Part shown: one piece after another, positions 12,633-24,020 of the stretch
Position numbering within the stretch: the stretch's first letter is position 1
Layout of the letters: each line of letters starts with the position of its first letter
Assembly: GCF_016086655.4 (NCBI RefSeq)
Contig: NC_052138.2
Coordinates: forward strand, 31,631,403-31,695,402
Source: Lepeophtheirus salmonis
Lineage: Eukaryota; Arthropoda; Copepoda; Siphonostomatoida; Caligidae
Length of the DNA stretch: 64,000 bases
Direction of reading: 5' to 3'
Notes under the pieces: generated by a model
Seen by the model: the letters and a program-made list of their open reading frames with translations, nothing else
Database searches by the model: none
What the model was told of the DNA's origin: nothing
Translations under genes and position numbers: made by a program

Positions 12633-13035
12633 ATGGATCAAAAAATTAAGAAACTCAAAATTCAAACAGGAGTTGTCAAAAGGCTTGGTAAAGAGAAGCT
12701 GAGTTACCGCAAAGAAGCTGATATGCAAAAGGCTAAAGTCGAAAAAATGAAGGCTGATGGGCGGGACGAATGTGAAGTTAAGAAAATGAATGAAGTATTA
12801 ATATAATGAACATATTCATCCATTAAGATTGTTTTAACACAATTATTTTTCATTACAGTGCATGCAAGAGAGCCTCATGATGATCCCTGATTGCCATCGG
12901 AGACTAGAAAATGCGATTCCTGAGTTAAAAGCTATTCTGAATGAATTTAACTCCGAGGAGTATAATGGGAATGGGGATGTCTTAGCTGCTAAGAAGGCTC
13001 TTGAAGACTCAGAAGAGCACTTAAAAGCTCAATAA
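12633..13035 (+). CDS. TBCA: Tubulin-specific chaperone A
   Basis: Two exons, 12633-12794 and 12859-13035, join in phase 0 and give 112 residues, close to the 108 of human TBCA. Family signatures are visible: KIQTGVVKRLGKEKLSYRKEA near the start, EKMKADG in the middle, and QESLMMIPDCHRRLE after the splice. The family folds as a three-helix coiled-coil bundle. It holds beta-tubulin released from the cytosolic chaperonin and passes it on during heterodimer assembly. The 64-bp intron is GT-AG. The start is the only plausible ATG, directly before the conserved helix. A polyadenylation signal AATAAA is present at 13177-13182. No disruption is seen. Confidence 0.96.
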
Positions 13036-13182
13036 TGATGTATTCATAATTGATAACACAGTCGTGATTATTTTATTTTCAAAAGTCTTATATTAACTAT
13101 TATTAAATGATGATCTTTTCTCTCTAGAAACTGCTTCAACCCTCAACGCCTTAATTAAGTAACTTGTTAAAATATTAATAAA

Positions 13183-13624
13183 CATATTATAACCTTTAAT
13201 ACTCACTCTTGTTAAGATCAGTCATGCTTATTTAATATATTAATAGTTACCTATTCATTTATTCTATAATGTTTAAATAAACAGTGAGCTCGATAACTTA
13301 TTCGATTTGAAATATCTTTAGTGACTCTTGGGCCTATTTTTTTAAAATAAAAATCAGTTTTATTATGAGTGTTGAACTTTGAAGCTATGGTCTCAATTTC
13401 CTGACTCAAAAAATATGTTTCTCAATAGTGTAATAAATGATTTCTGGAAAAACTTGAGTACATATTCCGATTTCCTTGAGGAATACTGGATTTCTCAATT
13501 TGGCTTGTTTTTTATTTAAAAAGATGACTATTAATACATACATATACAAACTTTCGTGTTTTCCATAACAAGCTCAAAGTTCATATTTATTTCCCAGTCA
13601 TTTAGTTTGAGGATGTTTCTTATT
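13183..13624. other. Intergenic spacer
   Basis: AT-rich spacer between TBCA and the secreted-protein gene; no gene or repeat recognised. Confidence 0.5.
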
Positions 13625-13630
13625 TATAAA
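13625..13630 (+). promoter_or_regulatory. Candidate TATA box of the secreted-protein gene
   Basis: TATAAA in a short A-rich run 53 bp before the ATG at 13683, a spacing that would allow a start site around 13655-13660. In such AT-rich DNA the motif alone is weak evidence. Confidence 0.4.
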
Positions 13631-13682
13631 AAAAATAGATATAAATTAATATTACAGAAGTACTTGGACTTAGTTTTTCAAG

Positions 13683-14504
13683 ATGATTGAAGTTGAAAAG
13701 ACTTTGTCCCTTCTCCTTGTTATTTTAACAGTATCCCATGCTAATATCATCCAACATTTAATTGGGAATGAATGTATTCAAAAGAACGTTCCTCGTGGTA
13801 TGTGTGCCATTTTATTCGATGATGATGGATGTGAAGGGTGGGAGAAGCCAATAGCTACTGGTTATCAAAAACTATCTTTTAGATATCGTAATGATGCAGA
13901 AACTGTTGTAGTAAGAAAAGGCTGTATCTTCACTGGATATGACCATGATGGAAGTAGGGAGAGCTCCAGAGGAGATAAGGTTGTTATTGATGCCAGAAAT
14001 TTCAACAAACCACATCACAAATATCAAGAATTGAATCGAAAGACCTTGGTTGATGATATTAGTGCAGTAAAATGTGAGTGCCCTGACGGCATGGCTACTA
14101 GTTCTGGTGCATCTAGAAGTGGAGCACCTCGTCCAATTGATCCTAATTCCAACATAGCCAAAGAAAAATGTCCTACCATATCCGCAACTGCTTGTGCAGT
14201 ACTTTATGATGAAGAAAATTGCGTGAGTGATGACTGGGACCCTATTGTCCTCAATAACGGAGAAGAAAAAACTTTCTCCCTACGGTCAAGTTTGATTAAT
14301 CTCAAATATAAAAATGATGTTGAGTCCTTTGTTGTGAGACAAGGTTGTACTCTTGAGGCCTATGACGATTCTGATTGGTCTGATGATGGAATTCGTGCAT
14401 CTGCACAGACAGGAGATCTTCTTATTAATTTAGACACACATCGAAACAGAAAGTATGATAGTCTTCATAATGATATTGAGTCAGTCAGATGTAATTGTCG
14501 TTAA
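13683..14504 (+). CDS. Secreted two-domain six-cysteine protein, unknown function
   Basis: An uninterrupted 273-residue frame. Residues 1-20 look like a signal peptide (hydrophobic core TLSLLLVILTV, likely cleavage after SHA). Two homologous domains follow. Domain 1 (about 31-133) has cysteines at 31, 41, 50, 81, 131 and 133. Domain 2 (about 163-272) has them at 163, 171, 180, 222, 270 and 272. Both share the patterns CA(I/V)L(F/Y)D, ND(A/V)E(T/S)(V/F)VVR(K/Q)GC and a closing CxC. A Ser/Pro-rich linker (135-162) separates them. I do not recognise a named family. The repeated beta-rich pattern recalls betagamma-crystallin-like modules, but that is only a guess. It has no intron, unlike its neighbours. 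Polyadenylation signals AATAAA lie at 14527 and 14546. Secretion in a parasite or aquatic arthropod would fit a cuticle, gland or host-interface protein; this is inference. Confidence 0.85.
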   Translation: MIEVEKTLSLLLVILTVSHANIIQHLIGNECIQKNVPRGMCAILFDDDGCEGWEKPIATGYQKLSFRYRNDAETVVVRKGCIFTGYDHDGSRESSRGDKVVIDARNFNKPHHKYQELNRKTLVDDISAVKCECPDGMATSSGASRSGAPRPIDPNSNIAKEKCPTISATACAVLYDEENCVSDDWDPIVLNNGEEKTFSLRSSLINLKYKNDVESFVVRQGCTLEAYDDSDWSDDGIRASAQTGDLLINLDTHRNRKYDSLHNDIESVRCNCR

Positions 14505-14551
14505 AAATATTTATATAAAAACAGAGAATAAATTATATATTGATAAATAAA

Positions 14552-15631
14552 ATTGATACTATATTGTCTTTCGTTAAACATTTCTACTTCAAGCAATTTT
14601 ATTAAAATTATTGCAAATATTATAAAAATCATTTTCGTTGCATATACTCGTAATATATATAATTGTATATATTTGTAATTGAATACAGTTTTTAGTTCTT
14701 GAATACAAGGTGATAGGAGCCGAGGTTAATTGTATTTCTATTACCCCTAATAGGAGCTACATATTTGTAAGTGTAGATTACTTTTTAAATAGTTGTAAAT
14801 TCAAATAAGAGTCGTACACTGTTTGGTTTGTAATATTAGATTTTTTCTCATAAACAAATAATATTGTACTATATTTGATTTTTATCATTTGGAATAGTTT
14901 TTTGGCTGTTCTTTTTTTGTTTGTTTATTAAATTCAATAATAAGCAAGAAAAATGTGAAATTAAAATTTAATGAGTTAAAACTTTTTGTTTGTATAATTT
15001 AAAAATATGAGTTCATATTTCTGCTTTGGAATAAAAATGTCCTATGAGGACATTTCAAAATTGTTCAAGAGAAGTCAAAGAATAACTCTCTAAAATTTAT
15101 GTTGAAATTTAAAAGCTATAATTATGATTACATTGATAAAAGCCATAATTAGGGATTTAAAAATTGTCAAAATCCTCGCGAGGATACATTTAAAAAAAGT
15201 TAATGCTGGTAACTTGAAATGTATAAGTGTTCTTATTAATTATAAGGGATGTAAAAATGTTTGAAATGCTCGTGAGAGTAAATCAAAAAGGTAAGTATAT
15301 GTCGGCAAGTTTGAGAGATCATATATCCTTTTCTTTTTGATACACACTTACAAGGATTTAGACAATTATTCCTAGCCTAAAACAAGATAAATATAATTCA
15401 TTTTACATATTGTTTAAGATAAGTGATAACTTCAATATTTTAAAATCTATGCAACTGATTGGACATTTTTATCCTGGAGCAATATATTCATAAATCATAT
15501 ATTGTATTTAATTAATATATTAATTATAATAGTCAATCTAGTTGATCTTCAAAAAGTATCTCACTCAACCTTTAAAAAGTTACTTCCCTGCAACAGCTGT
15601 ACAGCTATATTGTGCAATGTTAGATTTTCTG
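14552..15631. other. AT-rich intergenic spacer
   Basis: About 1.1 kb with no supported gene. A 69-residue frame at 15502-15711 overlaps the promoter of the next gene and lacks any motif, so it is not called. Confidence 0.5.
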
Positions 15632-15656
15632 TGACGTCAGCCGCATGGTATAAAAT
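15632..15656 (+). promoter_or_regulatory. CRE plus TATA promoter of the APLF-like gene
   Basis: A full palindromic cAMP-response element TGACGTCA (15632-15639) sits 9 bp before TATAAAAT (15649-15656). The ATG follows 51 bp later at 15708. The spacing is that of a compact TATA promoter with a proximal CREB/ATF site. Function is inferred from motif and position only. Confidence 0.6.
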
Positions 15657-15707
15657 ACACAATAATAATAGTGGTAAAAATACGAAATTGGAAATAATAA
15701 AATCAAA

Positions 15708-16118
15708 ATGACAACCTTCCCTGTTTTAATTACTCCGGCGGACTTTCGAGGATCGAGTGATGAAGATGAAAACAATGATGAAGATACATCTAGTGTCAAT
15801 TCTCCACCAACTAAAACATCTTCTAATCGGCCGTCTTGTGCATATGGTACGAGCTGCTATCGTAGAAACCCACAACATCGTATTGATGAAGCACATCCTG
15901 GGGATAGCGATTTTAATGATGTACGGCCAGAATGCAATTTTGGAATTGATTGTATTCGCAAAAACTCTCGACACAAAATCGAATATCAGCATACGCGAAA
16001 GATGCGGCCGACGAGAAAGTTAAAAGCTCAATTTAAATGTCCATCAGATTCGAACTCTGATGAAGATTTATCACTATCGGATGATGATGACAATGAATGG
16101 ATTCCTAGCGATGACTAA
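15708..16118 (+). CDS. APLF: APLF-like protein with two PBZ zinc fingers and acidic tail
   Basis: A single-exon frame of 136 residues. Two PAR-binding zinc fingers are clear. PBZ1 is C44/C50/H57/H63 (CAYGTSCYRRNPQH) and PBZ2 is C76/C82/H89/H95 (CNFGIDCIRKNSRH); both show the C-x5-C-x6-H-x5-H spacing of the family. PBZ2 has Ile where CYR is usual. The C-terminus is acidic and ends DDDDNEWIPSDD, resembling the histone-binding acidic region of vertebrate APLF. PBZ fingers bind poly(ADP-ribose) at DNA breaks, and APLF acts in non-homologous end joining and as a histone chaperone. The N-terminal FHA domain of vertebrate APLF is absent, so the protein is a much shortened form; no upstream exon was found. 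The gene converges on ACAT. Other PBZ proteins (for example CHFR) have other domains not seen here. Confidence 0.82.
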   Translation: MTTFPVLITPADFRGSSDEDENNDEDTSSVNSPPTKTSSNRPSCAYGTSCYRRNPQHRIDEAHPGDSDFNDVRPECNFGIDCIRKNSRHKIEYQHTRKMRPTRKLKAQFKCPSDSNSDEDLSLSDDDDNEWIPSDD

Positions 16119-16469
16119 ACTCAACCATGAATTCCTTCCATTAATTATCATTCCTGAAGTACTCCTATATAATATGTGTTCTTGTATTAAATATAATATC
16201 CTACTCAATACCTTCTACCTTCCTACAAATAGTTTTGTGTGTAATTTATAAGCATTATTAAGAGTCATATCCACTTTCGAGATTTGAAAATATGTACGTA
16301 AATTGTATACTCTTTCGTTATCCAAATTGAAATATAAATAGCAAAAATTTGTCACTTTTTAACATCTATATTTTTTTATACTGCTCTTCTAAAAATATTA
16401 TGTAATTTATGTAGTATTATAAATTATGTCTTCCAGTAAAATATATGTATATATATATAATAAAACCAC
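16119..16469. other. Convergent 3' intergenic region
   Basis: The APLF-like and ACAT stop codons face each other across 351 bp. A plus-strand AATAAA near 16459 could serve the APLF-like gene. I found no AATAAA in minus orientation for ACAT here. Confidence 0.45.
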
Positions 16470-18053
16470 TTAAGAAGCCTTTAAGCATATTGCAATACCC
16501 ATTCCTCCTCCAATGCAAAGTGAAACGACTCCTTTCTTTGCTCCTCGGCGGATCATTGATTGGACAAGTGTAACCAAAACGCGACATCCTATGACGAAGA
16601 GATTAGATTAAAAGATGTTAAAAAAATGATTAGGTACCATAAGTAAAGGATCAACGTACCTGAAGCACCAATTGGATGTCCCAATGCGATGGCACCCCCG
16701 TTAACGTTCACCTTTGTAGGATCCAACTGCAGATCGTGAAGGCAAGCTAAAGACTGAGAAGCAAATGCTTCATTCAACTCATAAAGATCAACTTCATCCT
16801 TCGACCAACCAGCCTTTTCAAGAGCAGCTCGTACAGCAGGAATAGGTCCAGTTCCCATAATGGAAGGTTCAACACCAACTTTAGCATAGGATACAATGGA
16901 TGCAAGAATAGGAATGTTGTGTTGCAAGGCATAATCTTTAGATGTGATAACAACAGCAGCTGCTCCATCATTAAGTCCTGATGCATTTCCAGCAGTAACG
17001 GAACCTCCGGATGTGAATACGGGTCTTAATTTTTTTAATGATTCCAGTGTCGTTTCTGGTTTGGGAAACTCATCTTTATCTAATATTGTTGCTGTTTGTG
17101 ACTTCCTTTTAGGTGGAATAGTAACAGGCACAATTTCTGATTCGAATATGTTAGCTTCCATTGCTGCTTTCGCTTTCATTTGTGATTCATATGCAAATTT
17201 ATCTTGAGCTTCACGACTCAAACCATACTTTTCGACAATGTTTTCTGCCGTAATTCCCATATGATAGCCTTCGAAAATATCAGTGAGTCCATCTATTAGC
17301 ATAGTATCTTTAAAAGAAGCGTTTCCATGAGCAAAATTTCCTCTGAGGCGAAGGGAATGGTGCGATTGGCTCATAGATTCTTGTCCTCCAGCAACTACCA
17401 CTTCAGCATCTCCGCATTTAATTGCCTGTGCTCCAGATATAACTGCTCTATTCGATAATCACAATTTTAATATATATAAAATATACAAAACAACAGTTCT
17501 TACTTTAAGCCAGATCCGCAAACTAGACTGACTCCGTGTGCTGGAACCGTAAGAGGAATTCCAGCATTAACTGAAGCTTTTCTGGCAGGGTTTTGGCCCT
17601 GTCCTGCTGTTAAAACCTAGAAATATCTCACAAGCATTAAAGAAACTCACTCGAAGGAACATCGGTACCTGTCCCATGATAACCTCAGATACATCTTTAG
17701 GATCTATTTTACACCGAGAAAGAGCCGATGATATAACAATAGAGCCCAGAGCCTCGGCTGGCATATCAGCCAGTCCTCCCATGAATGAGCCTAGGGGGGA
17801 TAACGTACGAAGCTTTATTGTTATGAAAAATACGGGTGAATTGAATACAACAAAAGGTTGAAACGCACTACACTTTCAACATTTAGTAATTTTTCAATGA
17901 TAAAAAATTGAGTTGCAGAGGTTCCCCTCTTTCATTTCTCAAAAGTCAAAAAAGAGACCCATTTGATTTGGTGTTATTATATAGTAATTACTAATTGGTA
18001 TTAATACCGATTGGAGTACGAACAGCAGACACAATCACAATTTCTTTGGCCAT
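16470..18053 (-). CDS. ACAT2: Acetyl-CoA acetyltransferase (thiolase), cytosolic type
   Basis: Five exons join in phase: 18008-18053, 17669-17790, 17504-17616, 16660-17447 and 16470-16588. They give 395 residues (human ACAT2 is 397). The enzyme condenses two acetyl-CoA to acetoacetyl-CoA, or the reverse. Catalytic features are all present: nucleophile C89 in VCGSGLK, the NEAFA motif, H351 in GGAIALGHPIGASG, and C381 in CIGGGMG. The N-terminus MAKEIVIVSAVRTPIGSF starts directly in the thiolase fold without a mitochondrial targeting peptide. That favours a cytosolic enzyme feeding acetoacetyl-CoA to the mevalonate pathway; arthropods make no sterols but need isoprenoids and juvenoids. All introns are GT-AG. 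The start codon lies at the end of a 46-bp first exon. MOGS starts 1.3 kb away in the opposite direction. Confidence 0.95.
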
Positions 18054-18394
18054 GGTGTAGAATTAAATGCTCTCGCTGAAAAGAAAACTCAAACTAAATG
18101 AATCAAGTGTTTTTGTCAGTTATCAGGTAAAAGGAACATTTTTCATTGAATGGAGTCTCAAGTTGAGTAAACGCGAAAGAGAATCAAAGAATCCTGTTTG
18201 TGGTAACTGTTAGAAAAAAGAAAGAAGTCAATGCATAACGCTAAAGTGTAAAGTAAAGGCACAGCGGCATGCGTTCGTTCACGTCATTTAAGATGAAAAC
18301 TAGCTAGAGAAATAACAACAGTTGAAAATAATATAATCTCCCAGTATGCCACAATAAAAGAAATCGAAAATGAACGTGCTAATCCTTACAAATG
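18054..18394. other. 5' flank of ACAT
   Basis: No coding feature. The ACAT promoter should lie here; I see no TATA box in a convincing position. Confidence 0.4.
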
Positions 18395-18620
18395 ACACTT
18401 TAAAGAATATTTGGGAGAAGAGCAGCTTAGCTGTCATGACGTTTGATTAGCTTCGAGATGAAGGCAATAAACACAAACCCCATCTAGCAATGATATAATG
18501 ATAGTGACATCTATCCTCAGTTCTACTCCGAATCTAAGAGGGACTTATAATTATTCTATTATAACCCCGCAACAAATCCGCCTCAGTTTTACCTTTCCTC
18601 TTTCACGCAATAGTGATTAC
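18395..18620 (-). repeat. Dispersed repeat family A, copy 1
   Basis: It matches, in reverse, copies at about 59165-59290, 30490-31030 and 29925-30165. Shared landmarks include AGAGCAGCTTAGCTGTCATG, AATAAACACAAACCCCA and TCCGAATCTAAGAGGGACTTA. It is part of a non-coding interspersed family whose copies are found only in the accessory parts of the window. Edges are approximate. Confidence 0.6.
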
Positions 18621-18882
18621 TTTAAACTTATATATTTTCTCTTAAAAAAATTAAGAAAATAATGATAAGATCTATAGAAAATAAAAACACCTATTCAAGT
18701 AGTAATTCTCAAAAATCTGCTCCCCCCTCCATTATTATATTATTTTCATCTATAGAGATGACATGATAATGAAGAACGATAAAAAGATTGATGAAGTGTG
18801 TCGCAATGTTATTTCTTGTTAGAACAGCATTATGCAAGAAGAAAATCGTACGGCAAGCACAACAGATTTACACAGTAACTGT

Positions 18883-18910
18883 CACAGAGCATATACATAT
18901 ATGCTCTGTG
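18883..18910. repeat. 13-bp-arm perfect hairpin
   Basis: CACAGAGCATATA, two bases of spacer, then its exact complement. It lies in the 1.3 kb between the divergent ACAT and MOGS starts. It could be a protein-binding palindrome or a MITE remnant. Confidence 0.6.
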
Positions 18911-19203
18911 GTAATTATCTCTCATTCCCTTTTTGGGATGTCATTGGGCGCATTTGTTTGTGCAAATGTAATATATAAAAAGTAAAAAATACAGGCATTT
19001 ACATAGATTATCTTATTTATATTTTTCAATTATTCTCTATATATCATTATACTCCTATTTTTGGGAGCCCCAATGACATCATCCGTTATGCTTGTAAATT
19101 TTCAGTGAAAAGAGAAAACCGTTGCTGACTGACCCTGTTATAATAACAACATTGATGTGTTGTCCGTATCATGACGTGTCATTTTCATCTGTAAACACAG
19201 CTG

Positions 19204-19211
19204 TGACGTCA
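19204..19211 (+). promoter_or_regulatory. CRE palindrome upstream of MOGS
   Basis: TGACGTCA lies 187 bp before the MOGS ATG in a GC-richer stretch that is probably its promoter/5' UTR. No TATA box is evident. Confidence 0.45.
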
Positions 19212-19397
19212 GAGCCCGGCTAACTTTGACAAACATCACAATTCACATCCATCGACAATCATTCTTTCATCTACGCGCTGAGTCGGAATTCTGAAGGCTT
19301 CTCTTCTAGTCTTCAGTTTGCCTCTATTTGTAGCTGTAGATCTTCAAGTCCATTCATCTCTCCAGGACAAGGGATCTTTCCTTAGTGATCACTCAGC

Positions 19398-22300
19398 ATG
19401 GTTCGGCATCGTCATGTCAAAAAAAGCCAATCTTTCCCTGAATCCAAAAACGCCAGGATTTCCCAGACCCATGAAGATGAGACGGAGGATGTTGTAGGAT
19501 ATTTATGTTTAACATCACATTTGTGTTTTTTACCGCTTTTTTTGTCCGTTAACACTAAAACGAGCTTAAATGATTTTTCTCAAAATTAAGTGTGGATTTC
19601 ATTTTTTTTTTTTTTTTTTTACGAATATTCGTCAATCTCTATCAACAAATTATTCTTATTAACCCTTTGTGTGTGTCGCAAATTGTACTTAAAGTAGCCA
19701 AAATTATCTTCACAATATAAAATGAGAAGTGGGGACATATTGAGGTCAATATAAGTATCTCAAATCTATTCTTGAATTGTAAATTCTTAGCATCTTTACT
19801 TCATCCCACGAATTTGAATATAAAGCATTTAATCGACTCCAATATGTCTATCAATTATTGAACAAATTAGGATTGATTCTTTTCTTGATTTTGATTAAAG
19901 ATTGTTTTTATATTCATTGAATCAAATAGAGTAGACCGAAATAAATCCATTCTTTCTCATATTTCAGAGTATGGTGGGCCAAGTATTATGGATAGGTTTT
20001 GGACTATTCGTTATTTGTGTTGTTGGTTATTTAGTGCATCTAGGATCTCTGGATCTTCCAGTCAATGCCCCATTCGATGCACCCAAAGTATCCCCTAATT
20101 TACAAAAAAATGCATCTCGATTTTGGGGTAGTTATAGGCCGGGAGTATATTTTGGACTTCGAACTAGGGCTCCAAAGGACTTATTAGTTGGGCTCATGTG
20201 GATGAGTCCCAAGGAGTCTTTGAGACATTGGTGTGAGCAATCGGATGACCTAGAGTCTTTTGGCTGGCTTCAGCATGATGGAGAAAATTTTGGTTATCAG
20301 GAATTAATTGATAAGTCAGTAATATTAAAGACATCCTTTGTAAAGAAAGGGGAAAGGTGGACAGCCAAAATTAAGGCAGAATCAAAGCATTCATCTCCTC
20401 AAAAACAAATTACCTCATTATTTTTCTATGCTGGTCTTGAATCCGGATCTACATTGACTGAAAAATTAAAATATGACAAAAGTCATAATATTATATATGG
20501 AAGCACATCCCATCTAGGAAATTTTAAAATGTCTTTTCATGAGAAAGGAAAAGGAATTATTGGTATATACAATGCTGCTCTCGAGACTCCCGGTCCACAT
20601 AAATATTCGGAAGTAGTGATGCGATCTCTAAAGCTAAAGGATGGAATGATTGCACTAGAGAGACCTACTGCTGAACATCCAGATCTTGCGGTATATCAGA
20701 TTGTTGCTAAATTTCCTTTTGAGTTGGAAGTTGTATTTTCTCCTCTGGATAATGTTAGTAATCAAGGTATTGAGAATCAATTAATTTCATTATAAAGGCC
20801 TTAATTTATCGAATTTTCAGAAGACTTAAAAGGGGATGCATATGATCAGCTTCTTGCTCATTGGAGGGGGAAATTTGAAGATAAATTTGAAGATACTTTT
20901 CATCTGAAGTCCAAAGGTATTATTTTTCCTTACTCTCATATTTTTACGAACGAAAAGTATTTTAATCAATTTTTCCTTAGACTTTGATGAAAAAACTATA
21001 AAATTTGCTCAAGCTGCAATGAGTAACATGATTGGGGGTATTGGATATTTCTACGGACATTCACTTGTTCAGTAAGAAATTTATAATTAATTTTCGTTTA
21101 CTATAGGCTAAGATTTTGCTTTAGGTCCGAAAAATCAAATGGGCCGGTCAATTACTGGGACGCTCCATTGCTCACTGCTGTTCCCTCCAGGAGTTTTTTC
21201 CCTAGAGGGTTTCTTTGGGATGAAGGTTTCCACAATCTTCTTATATCCAAGTGGAATCCTAAAATTAGTATGGATATTCTGGGTCATTGGATGGACTTAC
21301 TGAACAATGAAGGATGGATACCGAGGGAACAAATTTTGGGTCTTGAGGCTAGAGCCAAGGTTTGTAAAAATATTGAAAAATTCCAAAATCCTATGGATCC
21401 TATTTTTGTTTAAACTTGTGAAAATCTAAGGTTCCAGATGAATTTGTCGTTCAAAGAAATCGAAATGCAAATCCTCCTACTTTACTTTTGTCACTGGATT
21501 CCATGATTAAGGATAAAGGAATGGAGATCCCACAAGAATTCAAGAATTATTTAAAAAAGATGTGGCCAAGATTAGAAAAATGGTACGGATGGTTTCATAG
21601 AACTCAAATGGGCGAAATACCAGGAACTTATAGGTATAAATTATAATTAGATTTATTTTCAAACCACACCGTCTCTCCTTTCTTAATTGTATAGCCGTAT
21701 AACTACGCTCAATCATAAAATATTAATTAGCTACTTTAAATAGTCATATATTATATTTTTTTCTATGAATTTACTTTTAAAAGATGGAGAGGTAGAAACG
21801 CTTCTGCAATTTATGAATTGAACCCTAAAACTCTAACATCAGGTCTTGACGACTTTCCTCGTGCATCTCACCCAAGTAATGAAGAAAGACACATTGATCT
21901 TCGATGTTGGATGGCACTTGCATCTTCTTTAATGTCTAATATTGGAGAAATTATTGGGATTGATTCTAAGGAACTGGTATTCATTTTTGAATTCCGTTAG
22001 GCAATATTTTTAAATCTAAATTTATCATTTTTAAAGGAACTTTACACGTCAACGGCAAAAACTCTTCTTGATAATGATCTCCTTGATCAAGCTCATTGGT
22101 CAGAACAATTTGGTGCCTATTTAGATTATGGTTTACATACTGAGCAGGTATCTTTAAAGCGACCACCGAGGAAGCATAGCAACCATCATCTTCATGAAGC
22201 ACCTCCTCAAAAAATAAGGGTTGTTGGAAAAGAACCGAAGTTTCAATTTGTGAATCAAGTTGGTTATGTTAGTAAGTGATTTTTGCAGTGAAGACGCATA

Positions 22301-22774
22301 TACATATTTGCTTATCATGCTTTACTTATGACAGGCCTGTTTCCATTCATCCTCAAAATTGTCAGTCCGGATTCGTCAAAGTTAGAAAAGATTCTTTCAG
22401 ACTTGGATAATCCTAAGGTCTACTATACTGATTATGGGCTTCGATCTCTTTCCAAGTCATCTTCCCTTTATAATAAGCGTAATACCGAGCACGATCCACC
22501 ATATTGGCGTGGCCCTATTTGGATAAATATAAACTATTTGTCAGTGAGAGCTTTACATTACTATGCTTACCTAGTGCCTGGTCCATATGCTAAAGAAGCA
22601 CAAAGGATTTATTTAAAACTTCGCTCCAATCTAATCTCAAACTTGATGAAAGAATATTATCGAACTGGGTACATATGGGAGCAGTATGATGATTCTACTG
22701 GGGCTGGACAGGGATGTAGACCATTTACTGGGTGGTCTAGCCTTATTGTTTTAATCATGGGAGAAAATTATTAA
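19398..22774 (+). CDS. MOGS: Mannosyl-oligosaccharide glucosidase (ER alpha-glucosidase I, GH63)
   Basis: Nine exons join in phase: 19398-19493, 19968-20766, 20821-20916, 20981-21071, 21125-21359, 21431-21633, 21784-21976, 22037-22271 and 22335-22774. They give 763 residues (human 837). The enzyme removes the outermost glucose from Glc3Man9GlcNAc2 on nascent glycoproteins, the first N-glycan trimming step. A short cytosolic tail, then a membrane segment at about 38-60 (VLWIGFGLFVICVVGYLVHL), makes it a type II ER protein. The GH63 domain shows FWGSYRPGVYFGL, AVPSRSFFPRGFLWDEGFH, SGLDDFPRASHP with the acid candidate D497/D498, the substrate-binding signature ERHIDLRCW (509-517), and EHDPPYWRG with catalytic-base candidate E669. 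It ends QGCRPFTGWSSL...MGENY, like the family. The first intron is 474 bp; the others are 53-150 bp. No disruption is seen. Confidence 0.96.
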
Positions 22775-23500
22775 AATAGGGTACCAGGGGCGATGCTAGC
22801 TTTCATTATTATTTTTTTTTTTTGGTGGGTAGCGATGCCACTGAAGGGTAGCATATTCTGCTTTATGTACATTCTACTTCCATACTTACGGATTTGATAC
22901 GTTCTTATGATTTTATTGGTTTATGAAATTTGTTTTTTTACTCACATGAATTGGTTTTTCATTATTTGTTTTTTATTTTTTTCACTTTTATCAAGAAATT
23001 CTATTTATACAATTTATGACAAAATATTTAGTGATTTTTTTATTACTCGTTATTCATTCAGTTTAAATTTGTTTTATGGTATTTTAACAGTCTATACAAG
23101 TTGAACCAAGCATTTTTTTAAATTTAGTTTCTGTAAATTATTCTTTGGTTTTATGAAAGCTAATATGAGTATTTTTTGATAATTTGGTCCAAATTCAATA
23201 TTGAAATAGTCTATTGTGGAATCATTTTATTATGTATTTGTAGATTATTTGTAATTGCCTGTTGTTTATTTTATGCTGAAATGAATCCCAACAAAAAGAT
23301 GAAAAAAGATATTTGAGAAATATACTCTATTTAAATAGGTAGTTATTTATAAGATGATAAAGCCATGGAAACAAAAATAATCCAATTTGGTTCAAAGGAC
23401 AGCACTAAAATATCAAACCCAACCCGGTTATTTATTTCATGCTGAATGGAATAATCTTGACTCATTGGTAGAGATGACACTTTTGTAAGGAAAAAAAAGA
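22775..23500. other. MOGS 3' flank, AT-rich
   Basis: Low-complexity T-rich DNA. Just after the gene, near 22785, is ACCAGGGGCGATGCTAGC, which resembles a hAT-type terminus, but no partner end was found. Confidence 0.4.
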
Positions 23501-23504
23501 GTGC

Positions 23505-24020
23505 TAAGGGAAGGCGGGCGGGAGACGTATGGTGCTACTTAATTAAGACCTTTGTTAATATTAGCTGCAGGCTATATGATTTTGGAGTGAGAAAATGAAT
23601 TACTTCTATTGAGAGGAGAACCTTTTACATTTAAAATGGCATTAGTACAGGGGAAATATCGTAAAGGTATTTGAATTAATATATACCATAGATAGGTGAG
23701 TGCATAGTTCAATTGGAGAAGCTAACACGACAACGACCTGTTAAGGAATGAACGAACAAGATGACAGAGCATACAACCCAACTGTTTTTTTTAAATTTAT
23801 AAAGGTAGTTTTTTCACAACTAACATGTTAACTCTAGACCTATGGGGGTTGGCACTTTGGAGAGCACGAGTAGGTGGCAGAGTGAGGTATATGGAAGTAC
23901 TGAGTTTAAACCCATGCTAGCATCAGGTGCCTTTATATATAATTTTGGAGGGAGAAAATGTATTAGGGCCATAGGGAGAAGAACCCTCAACATTTATAGT
24001 AGCATTAGGGATAATATTTG
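23505..24020 (+). repeat. Dispersed repeat family C, two adjacent copies
   Basis: Sequences at about 23505-23660 and 23860-24020 resemble each other (GCTGCAGG/GCATCAGG, TATATGATTTTGGAG, GAAAATGAATTA, GGAGAAGAACCxTxxACATTT). More distant relatives occur at 31480-31590 and 53800-53960. Non-coding; edges approximate. Confidence 0.5.

Noticed and set aside
15502..15711. 69-residue plus-strand frame before the APLF-like gene
   Set aside because: It spans the CRE/TATA promoter, has no motif and overlaps the true start by a few bases.
22785..22805. hAT-like terminus ACCAGGGGCGATGCTAGC after MOGS
   Set aside because: No complementary end or 8-bp duplication could be found.
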